Below, in pieces: positions 11,897 to 24,500 of a stretch of DNA of 64,000 nucleotides. Made by a program: the position numbers and the translations under genes. Source of the DNA: Chytriomyces cf. hyalinus JEL632 (lineage: Eukaryota > Chytridiomycota > Chytridiomycetes > Chytridiales > Chytriomycetaceae); NCBI GenBank assembly GCA_025435555.1, contig JAIWWG010000031.1:62001-126000 (forward strand), given 5' to 3'. Every line of letters begins with the position of its first letter. The stretch's first letter is position 1. Under the pieces are notes generated by a model. The model was given only the letters and a program-made list of their open reading frames with translations, did no database searches and was not told where the DNA came from.

Positions 11897-13566
11897 ATGA
11901 AAGACCAGGGCACTGCATACGTTCTGGTTCTGACGCTGCTGGCTGTCTTTACGGAGTCAGCGACGATACCCGGCCTCATTCGGTAGAGCCCTCAGCTTCA
12001 ACATCAGAACGAATTTCCTCAACCTTCTTTGTTACAGGCTCCCTCTCCAACGAGGCTCGTCGAATTCAAACGATACCAGATTGAACAATCTGTCCAAAGA
12101 TGTTGTCACTACCAACAGCGGGGCAATTGTAGCAGGGCTTGACAACAGGCAAGACTTGGGGGTGAGCTTGCTAACTTTTCATGAAACGTACTGGATATTA
12201 ATGCAATCAATAGTACTACGTGGATTTCTTTCTTGGAACTCCAGGGCAGCCGAATCGCCTTGTCGTTGACACAGGAAGTAACCAGTTGTGGGTTGGTTCC
12301 AAGACTTGCAACCAAATGCTCAAGTGCAACGATAATGTAGCCTTCAGTCCATCAGCAAGTTCCACATTCATGGATGTCAGCGATGCCTCTGTTTCGAATA
12401 TCACGTACGGCAAAGGATCAGTCAGTGGATACCGCTCTACAGACGTCTTCCGAATTGGAAGCATAAAGCTTCCCGATCAGCCATTCCTTCTGGTGGAAAA
12501 AGAGGATGCTGTACTTTGGAGACAGGTTAACAAAGGATTCAGTGGAATTCTGGGTTTGGCTTTTGTAGGAGGAATGGGACCTTTGCCACCGGCATTGGCT
12601 GGTCGTGCCGATATGCAGGGCCGCACTGTCATGCATCGCTTGATTGAGCAGCAGCTGATTACGCGACCAGTTTTTAGTCTGGCTCTGGCGTCTGTTGGGG
12701 GTTCCAAAATCGTGAAAGAACGGGGCGGCGAGTTGGTGATTGGAGGAATTGATCCAAACCAGCATAGTGGTACTTTGACGTGGTACTCTGTTGCGGACGT
12801 GGCAAGCAAGTACTACTGGTCTATTGCTCTTACTGAGGCGCAAATGGCACCGTCTGGTGTCAGCATTTTACCACCCGGCGCGGCTGCTGAAGGGAAACTT
12901 TTTGCCGTTATGGACAGCGGCAGCAGTTTCATGAACGTGGATGCAGCTACGTTTCGCAACTTTTTCACGCAGCTGTCTGCTGCAGTACCTGTTTTCATGG
13001 AAAAAACGACACAGTTGATCACTTTCAAGTCTTGTGCGGATGTTGGACGCGCTCCTGCCTTGGAGCTTCAATTTGGCGGTGGAGAGAAAGCCAGCGAAGG
13101 AAAGCGGTTTTTTCAAATCAGTGCGGACGATTATGTCATTCAAAGTGAAGGCGTCTGCATTGTCGGAATTGTGCCGAGTGCGACCATGTTGAAGGATGGA
13201 AGTATTTTATGGATTGTCGGGGATACCTTTCTGAGACGGGTTTTTAGTGCGTACGACTTTTCCGATGACGGGCGAGTTGGACTCGCGTATGCGGTGAATA
13301 TGGAGTTTTCCGGCAGCAAAAGCACAGGACAGCAACGGCAATCTCAAGAAGCGACGAGTTCCGGAGAGAGCAGCGCAACTAAGCAAACAACAAAGTTTAA
13401 AGCTGGCTCATCGCCATCGTCTGGTAGCTTGAACTCGACTTCGAAGGGTCCTGGTTCCAATGTGGTGGCTGGACCCACCGCCAAATTTTCCGCTGCAGGG
13501 CAGCTGAGGTCGGGTGTTGATCGCACATTTTTCTTTTGCATTTTCCTCCTTTCCTGCATTGTTTAA
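11897..13566 (+). CDS. Secreted pepsin-type aspartic protease, likely GPI-anchored
   Basis: A1-family endopeptidase entering the secretory pathway. Exons 11897-11982, 12038-12161 and 12214-13566 give about 520 residues. Residues 1-22 form a signal peptide (MKDQGTAYVLVLTLLAVF). A short pro-region precedes YYVDFFLGTPGQP and the first catalytic aspartate in VVDTGSNQLWVGS. The second catalytic motif is AVMDSGSSFMNV, where the usual D-S/T-G-T/S-S is kept. WIVGDTFLRRVFSAYD is the conserved C-terminal loop of the fold. After about residue 435 comes a Ser/Thr/Gly-rich linker and a final hydrophobic run FFFCIFLLSCIV, suggesting GPI attachment as in yapsins; this is inference. The long ORF seen by itself lacks the first two exons. 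Confidence 0.88.
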
Positions 13567-13679
13567 CATGACTGACGGTTGCATAGCATAGTGAAATAAC
13601 AACAACAATAACCAAATAAACAGCATCTTTATTTCTTTTTTTTTTTCAAGGTAATAAACAGTAAAAAGTTGAAGTACAA

Positions 13680-15659
13680 ATGGACGACACCACTCGACTC
13701 TTTATCGGGTTCGGAACCGCTAACGTCGACGCTGACGCCGTCCGTGGCCTCCTTGCACCACTGTCGCAAGTCAAAGACGTGCATCTCAGCACCGCAAAAG
13801 GCTGCGCCCATGTGACTCTGAACAAGGACTCTGTGGCAAAATGTAACTTGCTGGACTTGACTGCATCTTTCACTCATTTTTATTCACTTGCGTCTGTGAT
13901 TTCTATCTGTCAGGCATTAAGACTCTCAACGGAACAAAGTGGAAGGGTGCGACTTTGAAAGTTGAGCCAGCTGCCCCACACTATTTAGACCGTCTCGCAA
14001 AGGAGCGAGAGAGCACAAAGATATCCTCCGATAGTGCATTGCTTTTATCGAACGAAGCGAAATCGGCCAAGCGTCGTTTGAAGCGTCTTGTTCGTTCCTT
14101 GCCAGTCATCACTGACCCGAATATCGACACTCCCGTCACCGACAAAAACTGGGACACGCGCAAAGAAAAGGGCTGGAAACTTGTTAAAAGCGCCAGACGG
14201 GCTGTGTTGGTTGTGAAATTGAAGCCGCACCGAGACGCTAAAAAAATCATCAAAATTGATCCGTCAAAGTACGCCAACAAGATTGTGAAGCTCTTTCCAC
14301 GCGCTAATATTGCTGATGCGAGTGTTACGGAGCTGGAGTGGCCGGGTATTGAATGGCGCCCGCCTGCAAGGAGACCTGTCCCCTCAGCAGTTCTTCAATC
14401 GAAAATGGACTTAACCCAAGATTCGAAAAAACCTCTCATTTCAAGCCTTGCGAAGAAATCGATATCACTTGAAGTCAACGAGATTATGCCTCCACGAAGC
14501 ACGAAAAAATGGATGCCTTCCTTTTTGGATTCGGATGATGAGAATGAAGACAGTGCCAGCGACACGGAGAAAGGCGAAGCCGATAAGCCAGATGACACAC
14601 CAATTGTTGTACCGGAAGACTTGACAGAGGAGCGAGAAAATAGCATGAGTATATTGCGAGGATTGCTGGGGATGACTGAGCCAACCGAGGAATCTCGTGC
14701 GGCGCATGCTCCTGTAATGTGGCGTGAAACTGTTCGATTTGATCCGTTCGCAGAGGGAGCGGACGACCTTCTGCGAAATGATGAAGACATGGATGCAGAT
14801 ATCCAACCAGGCCCTGACGCGGTAGTGGATGAGGACACATGCAGCGAGGAAAAAGATGTGGAAGATGAGGATCAACCCATGGATGTCTCGGAGTTCGCAG
14901 AACCGGTGGCCGCTGAAGGATCATCGTCATCATATGTGGTCAATACGAACCTGCGTAGCTTGGTATTTGGAGAAGATGACTCTTCCACATCTAATTCTGG
15001 AGGACTCTTTTCATGGCTTGGGAATACCCCGAAGGATGAGGAACCTTCAGGTCCGGGCATGCAAGGTGATGCCATTCGAGAAAAGGTTGGCGGCGTGATC
15101 AAGTCTGCAGAAAAATTCAGTCTACTTGGAGCGCTTGGTCTGGATAGCAATGACATGGAAGCGGAACAAATTGAGGTATAAAAATGTTGTTCCATTTGCT
15201 TCTCATGCACAGGTCGGTGATATCGTCGTCACTCTCAAACTTTAGGACGGCGTAACTGTGAAATCTGCCACAACGAGTGCGAAAGTGGAAGGAGCTCCAA
15301 TTAATTTCGGAACAACTGCTCTCTTCTTTTTTCATTTTAACAAGCTTGAACTGAAAACGAGGTGACTGCGATTTCTATGCCAGTCGATGTTCAAATCTAA
15401 TCGTTAATTCAAACGCAGAACATTGTACGAGAATGAAAGCATCTTTAGAAGAACGAATACCATGTGAGTAATTTTTGATAGAATGCCTGTCGGAACACTG
15501 TTGTTGACACGAACCCCAACTCGCTATAGCGAGGAAATCACCGAAGAGTGGGAAGAAAATCGACAGCGGGTGACTCAGGACTTCAAACGCAAACATAAAT
15601 CTGCAGCTAGGAGGCGGACAAAGATGGTACGAACGAACCGCGGCGGTGGGAGCATGTAA
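13680..15659 (+). CDS. NOL8: Nucleolar RRM protein NOL8
   Basis: Nucleolar RNA-binding protein linked to ribosome biogenesis. Five exons, 13680-13842, 13914-15175, 15246-15361, 15419-15463 and 15530-15659, give about 571 residues. The N-terminus is an RRM with LFIGFG and LNGTKWKGATLKVEPA, the W-K-G-x-T-L then LAxERE pattern matching human NOL8. KIIKIDPSKY and KNWDTRK also match. A long acidic low-complexity middle (about residues 230-460) follows. Without the last three exons the frame stops at 15181. Those exons restore the conserved C-terminal block: FGTTALFFFHF, then EEWEENRQRVTQDFKRKHKSA, which I recognise as the NOL8 tail. Splice sites are canonical GT..AG. Confidence 0.85.
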
Positions 15660-15753
15660 AATCCCAATAAAAACTGGGTTGCACCTTGCATAATAAAATG
15701 CCGAAGTAAATCCGAAGTAAATCAAGCAAAAAAAAAAGCAGTGAGGCAAACAT

Positions 15754-18270
15754 ATGCGACCACTCGCACTTAATGTGAACAGCAAGCTGGGACCCGCATC
15801 ACCCAAATCCGCCTTTATTCTCCGTGACGATAATCTCGGAGGAGGTCTCCTGCAGCGTGTGGCCAGTAGCAGCAGTTTGACAGTGATGGTGGATCGGGAC
15901 GGCAGAGACTGGGAATGGGAACGAAGAGATAAGAATAGAGATAAAAGCAAAGACGTGTCATCCGGAATTGGTGGACCCGTTTTGGCGAATGCGGGATCAG
16001 GGACTCCAACCTCCGCTGCTATTCAAAGTGCACCGCTCCTTCCGCCGTTTTCGCCCGTGTTGCCGATGGTACCCTCCCATACAAATAAGGATGAATTCGG
16101 GTTAAGGGTGAAGAATACATGGATTGCCCTCTCATTTTGGATGTGTGGAGGTGATGATTTTGATGTTGGTTCATCCGAAATAACGCTTTAACCTGCCTGA
16201 ACTCAACTCTCGCAGCAAGGCACCGAGATCGGCTCATCATTTCCGCTCTCATTTTCACCCTGGTATCCTTACTGACGGCAATTATTCTGCTTTCCGTCAA
16301 GGTTCCTCCAAATCCCTCAAAACCTGCAACATATCCTGACCTGGACTCAGCAATGCTCACGCTTGACACGCATTTTCCAGTTATAAAGTCGTCTGGGATA
16401 GATCCCTCGTTTTCAGTTTGGTCAAGCGACTGGTACGCTGATCGGCGTTACGGAATCGTGATTGACGCGGGTTCGTCAGGGTCGCGCCTTCTTGTGTACT
16501 CATGGAAGGTCTTTGATCATTCAATCCACCGATTCGAATCATCTGCAATTCCGGTCATAGAAAAGGCGTTCCCTGATGATTCAACACCGTCGTCCATCAG
16601 CATCGAGCCTGGGTTGTCCAATTTGGCCTCATCTTCCATTTCCCTCGAAAATACTGCAACATACCTGGAACCTCTTTTGGCATTTGCAGCAGCAACAATA
16701 CCTACACAATTGCATGATTCTACTCCAATCTATCTCTTGGCCACTGCTGGCATGCGCCTCATCAAAGAGAATCAGCGAAATTCCATTCTTGAGTTTTCTT
16801 GCGAAGCGGTGAAGAGGCGATACAAGTTTGATCTTTCAGGAGGATGTTTGAGACAGTTTCGTGTTATATCTGGGGAATCAGAGGGCGTTTTTGGATGGGT
16901 TGCGGTCAACTATCTGAATGGTGGGTTTGGTGATCCTTCAAAGCAGAGCACGATACCTCTGGAAGGAAATCCAAAAACGTATGGTTTCCTCGACATGGGC
17001 GGTGCTTCCACGGTGAGTAAAAACGCGCTCATTTGTTGACGTCAAAATTCTAAATCTAAACCTCGCCCATGGAATAAACCAGCAAATTGCGTTCGAACCT
17101 CTTGAATCAATGAAAGCAAGGCATGCAGATGATTTGACGCGGGTTACGTTGAGGTCTGTCAACGGCAAAAATCTTGAGCATCAAGTCTTTGTGTCAACTT
17201 TTTTGGGCTTTGGAGTGAATGAGGCGCGCCGACAATATCTCGAAGGTCTCGCGTTGAAAGCTGGCTTCAATCTGATTGAGAAACGAAGGAAACGTCAAGA
17301 CATTGGTGGTTCACTCGCTGCAAATTTCAACAGCTCCAATGACGCTGGAAGCCCCAAAACTATAACTGCACCCAATCCGACTTTGAAAGAACACACCGCC
17401 ACTGCTTTAATCAATGATCCATGCCTTCCCAATCGGCTAGTTCTGGAATCAGATTCTTACCTATCGCGAGTTGCGCCACCCATTCCTTCTATTGTGGGGA
17501 GTGGGTCACTTTTGAACTGTCTGGCACATTTGAACCCGTACCTTCAAAAAGCTCGCCCATGTATAGAGGAACCATGCCTGTTCAATGGAGTTCATGCCCC
17601 AATTGCGAATTTTTCAAGACATCGTTTTGTTGGAATCTCAGAATTCTTTCACACACCAACGTCTGTTCAAAAATCGCTCTTGACTGGCGGTATATACCAG
17701 TTTGACGAGTTTATCAAATCTGCTGACAAAGTATGCAAGGGGCCTTGGGATGTGTTGAAAGAATCTTTTCTGGCAGCCCACGATGGGAAAATAAGCAACT
17801 TGGATGAAAATCGGCTGATGCTGCAATGTTTTAAAAGTGCGTGGGTGCTTGAAGTCCTGCATGATGGGTTTGGAATTCCAAAGCAGGACATTATTGATTC
17901 AGCTGGTTCACATCGGTCACCGCAACCTTTTCAGCCTGAAAACAAATTGAAAGGGTTTCAAATCAGTTGGACTCTTGGGGCCATCTTGTTCCATGTGTCA
18001 TCGACTATCCCGCTCGAAACTTCGAATTCATCGCATTTAAATTATATGTGGGAACGGGTGTTTTTAGGACTGCTGTGTCTGATCGTGGCGCTTGTGCTGG
18101 GCGTTATCTTTTGGCGAAGATACCGAAGGGCAACGTTGAGCTTGTATCGCCGGCGAGGGTCGCGCATGGAGTATCCACCATTAACAACGCTATGGCAGAA
18201 TCAGATGGATGAAGTGGGACTGCTGGGGTCGAATTCGGTCGGTGAAAGTGAAACAATAGAAATGCATTAG
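15754..18270 (+). CDS. GDA1/CD39 nucleoside phosphatase (Golgi apyrase, Ynd1/ENTPD4-like)
   Basis: Hydrolyses nucleoside di- and triphosphates, typically in the Golgi lumen where it removes the GDP/UDP inhibitor of glycosylation. Exons 15754-16100, 16220-17012 and 17083-18270 give about 775 residues. A cytosolic head (1-115) precedes a membrane segment in exon 2 (LIISALIFTLVSLLTAIILL). Apyrase conserved regions: ACR1 VIDAGSSGSR, ACR3 LLATAGMRLI, ACR4 SGESEGVFGWVAVNY and ACR5 FLDMGGAST. The segment after VFVSTFLGFGVNEARRQYLEG follows the usual C-terminal half, and a second membrane helix LLCLIVALVLGVIFW lies near the end with an arginine-rich cytosolic tail. Two membrane helices fit ENTPD4/7 better than single-anchor Ynd1. 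The first splice pair (donor GTTAAG) is the least certain. Confidence 0.88.
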
Positions 18271-18330
18271 AAAATAAAGGCGTCCTTGTCTTGCCATCTC
18301 GTCCCAATGACGCGTGCTGTTTGGGTGTTG

Positions 18331-18354
18331 CAGACAGACAGACAGACAGACAGA
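18331..18354. repeat. (CAGA)6 microsatellite
   Basis: Six perfect CAGA units lie between the apyrase stop and the lipase start, in a 230-bp spacer that otherwise shows nothing. Confidence 0.9.
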
Positions 18355-18500
18355 CCACTGGACATCAGCAACGCGTCAACAAGAGAGTTTACACATGGGC
18401 TTAGACTGATCAATCACATGCACCGCATTTTAAATAATCTCATAAATTCAGGATTGAGCACTTTATCGTTGAACAGATTTATTAATAATAAGCACAAAAT

Positions 18501-21263
18501 ATGGCTCCAGAACCTGAGACGCTGTCCGAGAAGCCACCCGTGAGTCTGTCAACCCAACCTGTCTCATGCCACATCCAAGCTGACTGCCATCATAGCTCGA
18601 CCCCGCCAGGCCTGCCGTGCTGACTGTGTCCGTGCGTCGAGTTGTCTCCGACACTGCCTGCACCTCGCTGCACTTGCGAGTGAAGCTGCGCACAGAAAGC
18701 GTCTGGATCACTCCGAATGCACAGACTGACTTTCTCGTGACTCTCCACGCCGTCACGTTTGACCAGCTGAAGGTGGCGCCTTTGTTGTTTGCCAGTTGCA
18801 ACACATTTCATTGATTACTAATCTTGCCTCTTATCAAGATCGATGTCTTCAACGGTGCTTCGTCCTCCCACAAGTCCCGGTCACGAACTCATCTCGGCAG
18901 AGGCAGGGTTGCTTTGTCCGAGATGCCAGACTGGCATTGGGGCTCTTACTCGAGGACCGTCAATCTTGTTTCTCCGAGAGATCCCTCTAAATCAATCGGA
19001 TTTGCGGAAATTGACGTGTCTTTCTCGCCAGTTATTCATCCAGAAGAGACCATCACTTCCTACGAACAACTGCGTGATTTCATGTCAAAGGTTGCTGTCG
19101 AGGAAAGTCAAGACGACACCATCGACGGAACTGCAAGCGCCCGTACCAATTCCAATAACATCAACAGTAATAACAGCAGCACTGACGAATTCAAGGATAT
19201 CTTTTCTGAAGATTCAGAAAACGAAGCTGGTGAAGCATCAGAGGGCTTGATATCGCCTTCTACTGATGAATTGGGCTCTGGAGTACAAAGTCCAACATCT
19301 CCTAATGGCTCCATTCTTAAGCTTCATCCCAACCCTGCGACTCGGAATCACTTTTTGAGAGCAACCACCTTGCATGAGGTTCGGGCTCTTGTTGGAAAAC
19401 CGACAAGCAATTCCCCTGTCGGCAATGCGCGAAAACATTCTCTCGATAGCACAGAAGTTTCAGGAGACTCGATTCTTGATCGCGAAATTCCCGGCGAAGA
19501 AAAAGCAAAGTCAGTGAGTTTGACTCAACTTTCTCGCGCGAAAACTAGCGCGTTTCATTTGAAATCCCTGTTTACCCGTGGATCGAGTCGGCGTGGATCG
19601 GCAGATAAAAGCATTGAAACGGAAGAGACTGACTCTGTTCTGAACGCAAGCAAAAGTGAAAGTCCGGAGCCACTTCAGTTCGAGACGGACTCATTGAAGG
19701 ACCTCACCGCTTTGGTGAAGGCTCCAACAATTCTGAAACTCAGCGCCAAGCCGAAAATGTTGAAGGAGAACGCGCACAACAACTTGAAAGAGGTTAACGA
19801 ATTGACAATGTCTCTTCTTAAAAATGACTTCAATATGCCGGTTGGGAGGGTTGTGAAGGTCGTGAAGTTTCTCTACAAATTCGAGAATGGGCTGCCCATT
19901 CCGCGCACAGGAAACATTATCAAAGAAGTTGGCGTCTTTGATGATATCAATCGCTTGTTAGATCACTCACTTGTGGTTTATGGGTCCGTTATGTTTGGTT
20001 TCGTCAACAGTTCCATGTCTCTGCGTGGTTTGATGCATTTCTTTCAAGCCATTTCCGCTGAAACTCGCTAACTTGACTATCCATCTGCTCTTCAGACAAC
20101 TTTCGACTTAACGCTGACGAGAAAACGGCCGTTGAGCATTTGGGCCTATTGAAGGAGAATGTGCTGTTTTGGGATCATTCAAAGCGCGAAATGTCCTCAT
20201 CGCGATACTATATAATGCATGATACAGCACTGAATGCGATTGTGATTAGCGTACAAGGAACGATTTCAGCCGCCCAAATTGTAACAGACCTGAATGCAGA
20301 GTACTTTGCCTTCCAAAACGGAAGCGCCCACCGAGGGATGCTCCGCTCTGCACAGCAGATTGTTGAAAAGCATCTGTTGGAACTGTTGGAATGGTCGCGC
20401 AGTCTTGGAGTCGCAAAAATATTTTGCACTGGCCATTCTTTGGGTGCTGGAGTTGGAGCTTTATTGACCATCTTGCTGAATGAAAAACTGGACCTGTTTG
20501 TGAACGAGACACAAAATCCCAACTTCAACATCCATGGTCATTGCTTTGCAACTCCGGGTGTGGTTACTCGACCGGTGGCTGAAAAATACGAGTCTTCAAT
20601 TGACAATTGTGAGTTGTTTTTTTGACATGAACCCACCTTATTTCGTGGTCTGATTGGGACTCACTTAAGATGTTATGGAGAGTGATACAATTCCGCGTCT
20701 TTCTGTTGGAACCTTTCTGGCTTTCAAGTGAGTGTGATGGAAACAAATTTCCAAAATCAGTATCTGTGTGTGCTCAACTGATGTTCCAGGGAAATGGTTA
20801 TCGAGGCATCTACAATAATGGACCAGAAACTTCCAGACGAAGAGGCGTATGATGCCCTGCAGGTGAAACGCGAAGAAATTCTCATAAAATACAATGACAA
20901 GCTTGGAATGATTCCTGGCAAGGTGTATCATGTGAGTTTTCATTTGTCAAAAATGTACAAAAAAGCCCTTCTTCTGAAACGTTGGCCACTTAGCTTTACA
21001 AAACTGTCCGAAAAGTGCCTCGACGCCATCAAACTCGTCTCAACATTCAGGAGCCGGTTTTTAAAACCGCATATCGCACCATGCCCTTGCCTGAGTCAGA
21101 GAAACCTGATGTCCCCCACTATGTCATGGAATTAGCACGCGCCGAATTTTTCGCATACATCGCCCCAAGACGCCATATTTTGACTCATCACATGCCTTGG
21201 TCTTACAGTAAATCCATTCGAGGGGCGCGAGACTGGATCATGTCTGAAGAGGCAAATTCGTAG
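18501..21263 (+). CDS. C2-domain class 3 lipase, diacylglycerol-lipase-like
   Basis: Predicted membrane-associated lipase of the sn-1 diacylglycerol lipase group. Seven exons (18501-18539, 18596-18772, 18839-20027, 20096-20608, 20670-20727, 20790-20931, 20994-21263) give about 795 residues. The N-terminus is a C2 domain (about residues 20-140; LTVSVRRVVSD, FDQLKIDVFNG, then WHWGSY). A long Ser-rich, probably regulated linker follows. The alpha/beta hydrolase part has ISVQGTISAAQIVTDL, the nucleophile elbow FCTGHSLGAG (Ser about 580), an acidic DTIPRLSV segment that should carry the catalytic Asp, and HHMPWSYSK near the end as a candidate His. Animal DAGLs have four N-terminal membrane helices; I see none here, so membrane contact would depend on C2. 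Joins are all in frame and canonical. Confidence 0.85.
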
Positions 21264-21571
21264 AGGCGGTCGCTGAAGCTGCCATAGAAGCAGTTTATCT
21301 AGTTAAAGCATAACCTGCTAAAAAGGAATATTATATTTTATCGAACATAAAAGCTAGAGTGAGGTTCTTTTGTTTTGACGTGTTGAGATTGAAAAGAAGC
21401 AAACCCCTGACTTGGTCAAATGAATATGAGCAAGATCAGCGCAGATAAGCCGGTATTCGGTTGGTTTCTATGGTTTCTCATCTGTCGTGCGAAGCAAAGT
21501 TGTCTCGATGAAAGTCGAAAACCTTTTTCAAAAGTGCCACAACCCCCCACTTCCGGAACATTAGATACATT

Positions 21572-24500
21572 TTAATTTTTCTTCGTATCGGCTGCAGTAT
21601 CAACTGCATTCTCCTGCTTCCTGGCTTGTCCAGCAATCTTTTCCATGACGGCATTTTCAACAATTATCTCCATCTCATCATGTCGTGCCCGCCAATGTTC
21701 CACATCGGCGCGCAACGCACCAATCTCAAGTAATGCATCATTATACTGCTCTAGCATGACGTTTTGGCTCATATCGATCGATCCAACGACGGTGTTTTCG
21801 ACAAACATTTTTTTGATTTCAGCATTGGTGGCGAGCTGATGTTGTAATTGGGCCTCAACAGCGTCAAGGCGCTGTTGTAAAGAAACGTTTCGAGAAAGAA
21901 GCTTCTTCATTGCAGATTGCATCTTGTCCATGCCACTATGCTTGTCGTCTGTTACTGACTGTGTGAGGAGCAGAGTACTACTGTATGATTCATTGTTTTG
22001 AAATGTTTCGTTGTTGCTGGAGGCTTCTCCAACAGTCTTGCTCCACTGAATCAGCGCAGATACCGCGGACGAGCTCGAGGAACTTGAAACCTCATCCAAC
22101 CGTGAATGGCTTTTCTTGAGATGACTCTGCCGTCCGCTACCACCAGGGCCCCCGACTTCCCAACGACCCACACCGGCGCCGTTCCTTGGGAGATCAATGC
22201 TACCTCCTGCAACAGATGACATGGCAATGACAGATTCCATTTTCTCATGCTGAGCATCCAAAACTTGATGTGTCTCTTCAAGTGTGCGTTCAAGAGACTG
22301 AGTTGCATCACACATCCAGCGCACCCATGAAAGCACGTTCACATCCTCAACCCGCTCTGTGCTCAAACCACGACTCCATCCATCATTTCTTCGATCGGCA
22401 GTTTCCCAAATTGCTTTCTTGATGGCATTCATGTCTGAGAGAAGGAATTGGTATTGGTGCTGAATCGATTCGGTGGCAGCGTAGAGGCTCCGCTCTTTGA
22501 GATTCCATGTTTCCCGTTCTCGTGCAATTTGAGATCGCAAGTCGGATAATTCCCGGAGAGATTCCGCGGCACTTGAGACAAGAGATTCACGCTCCAAGGC
22601 TCGCATTTTCAAATTTTCGAGGTGCTCTTTGGTTTCAGTGAGATTGTTTCTGAGAGACATCACTTCGGTCGCCAGTTGATCATTTCGGGACTGAAGCGAT
22701 CGAATTAAGTCGTTTTGTGTAGTTGCAGGTCCCTGATTTTCATTGACATGTTAATCAACTGATGGAAATCTGTAATCCTTTTTTCTCACATTTTGTAACA
22801 GCGCCGCTCCAATGTCGGCTTGTGAAAGTCGCAACCGAGCTAATTCGGCTTCTGTACGCATCAAATTGTCGAGGAGAGACTGTGACCGTGCTTGAGCATC
22901 ATGAAAGCGATCCTTGGTAGTTTCTAAAGCATGCTGTAGTGACTCTATTTTGTATGAGTACTGCCCGACAGCTTTTTCATACTGGGCTTTCGGGACAGTT
23001 GTTGCTGATCCATACAAAGATTCGTATTTGGAAGCAAACTCCTGCGCTTGCTGTTTCAATTTGTTGGATAAATCGAAGTGGCGGGTGTTTGCTTCATCCA
23101 GATCGTCACTTAAAGAGGCGACGACGTCCTTAAGTTCTTTGTTTTCCGTCTGGAGTACCTCGATTGCAAGCGTGTTGGGCGACACAGGCGGCTGCGACGC
23201 TTGCGACAAAACTGGCTCTGAAGGTTCAACCGCTTTCGACGACAGCATTCCTTGCAGCTCAGAAATTTGAAGTCCTAATGCATCCCGCTCGTGAGTAATT
23301 TTTTCGAGTTCGCAAGTTAATTGCGATATGGCAGCTTCTTTTTGAAACTCCCAAGCCTTGAGTTCTCCTTCCAGCTGCAACAGTCGCGTTTGGCAGTCTT
23401 CTCGAGAACGGTTTGAAGAATTGATCTCTTTCGTGTGCGCTTCCCGAGCCTCCAAAAGAGACAGTTCAAGACCTTGATTTTGATGTACAAGTTTCTCGAT
23501 GCGAGATTGTGCTTGCGCAAATTCCAACTCTAACGTCTGAATACTGGCCTCGAGTGACGGGCTGATTGGTGGCGCAGGTCCATCGTAAAAGACTGGGGCA
23601 ATATTCGTCCTCTTTTCCAATTCCTTTTTCAGCCGTTTGCTCAACTCCTCAAGTTCAATTATGCGAGCAGCATGCCCATCCTTCTCATCAAGTTGCTGCC
23701 GGGCAGCGTCAAGCTCCTTTGCCAGCAGCTTATTCACCCCCTGCAATTCCTTCAATTGATCCATCAATTCCAAACTCCTCGCTTGAGTTTCTTGCTGTGA
23801 TGACATGTTCATTCCACGCGAAATTTCGCTCTCCAAGTCCCGTTTACACTCTTCAAGCTCCCGGACACGATGAGTCAGCTCAACATTACGCGCAACATCA
23901 GCCTCCTTTTCCGAAACCATTTTACGCAGCACATCCTCACTGCGCCTTTTTTGAACAGTTTGCTCTTGAGCGATTACAGTTTGCGCAGCGGAGAGGTCAC
24001 GGCTGACCTTTTTGTTGGCGTCTTGCAGGTGAGAGACATGATCTTGTAAACTTGCAATCTCATTGGAGGCATTTTGCTGAGATTCTTCAAGAGCACGTTT
24101 CAGTTGTGCGATTTCAGTGCGAAGAGAACTTTCCAACTCCCGCGACTCTTGCTCATAAGTGCTCAATTCGCTTTTCAGGCTATGAATTTGTCCATGAAGA
24201 TTTTCGCAATCGCCGCAAGAACTCTTCGTCTGAATATTGGGTAAATCCTGGAGCTGGGTTTTTTGATGTTCATAATTCACATCTTGTGAGGTCGGTTCGA
24301 TTTGCTCATGACAAGATTTCATGGATTGTAGCTGACGACGAAGAAATTCAAGTTGAAGCGTCAGGGAGTTTTTGTCTGAAACCAACTGAGAATTTTCGAG
24401 GCCAAGTATTTCCGCTTTCTGAAGAACTTCTTGAAGCTGTTGAGCGTTGTGGTGGAAACTTTCCGTGGGAACAGCGTCATTGGGTGGGAGTGACATGGCT

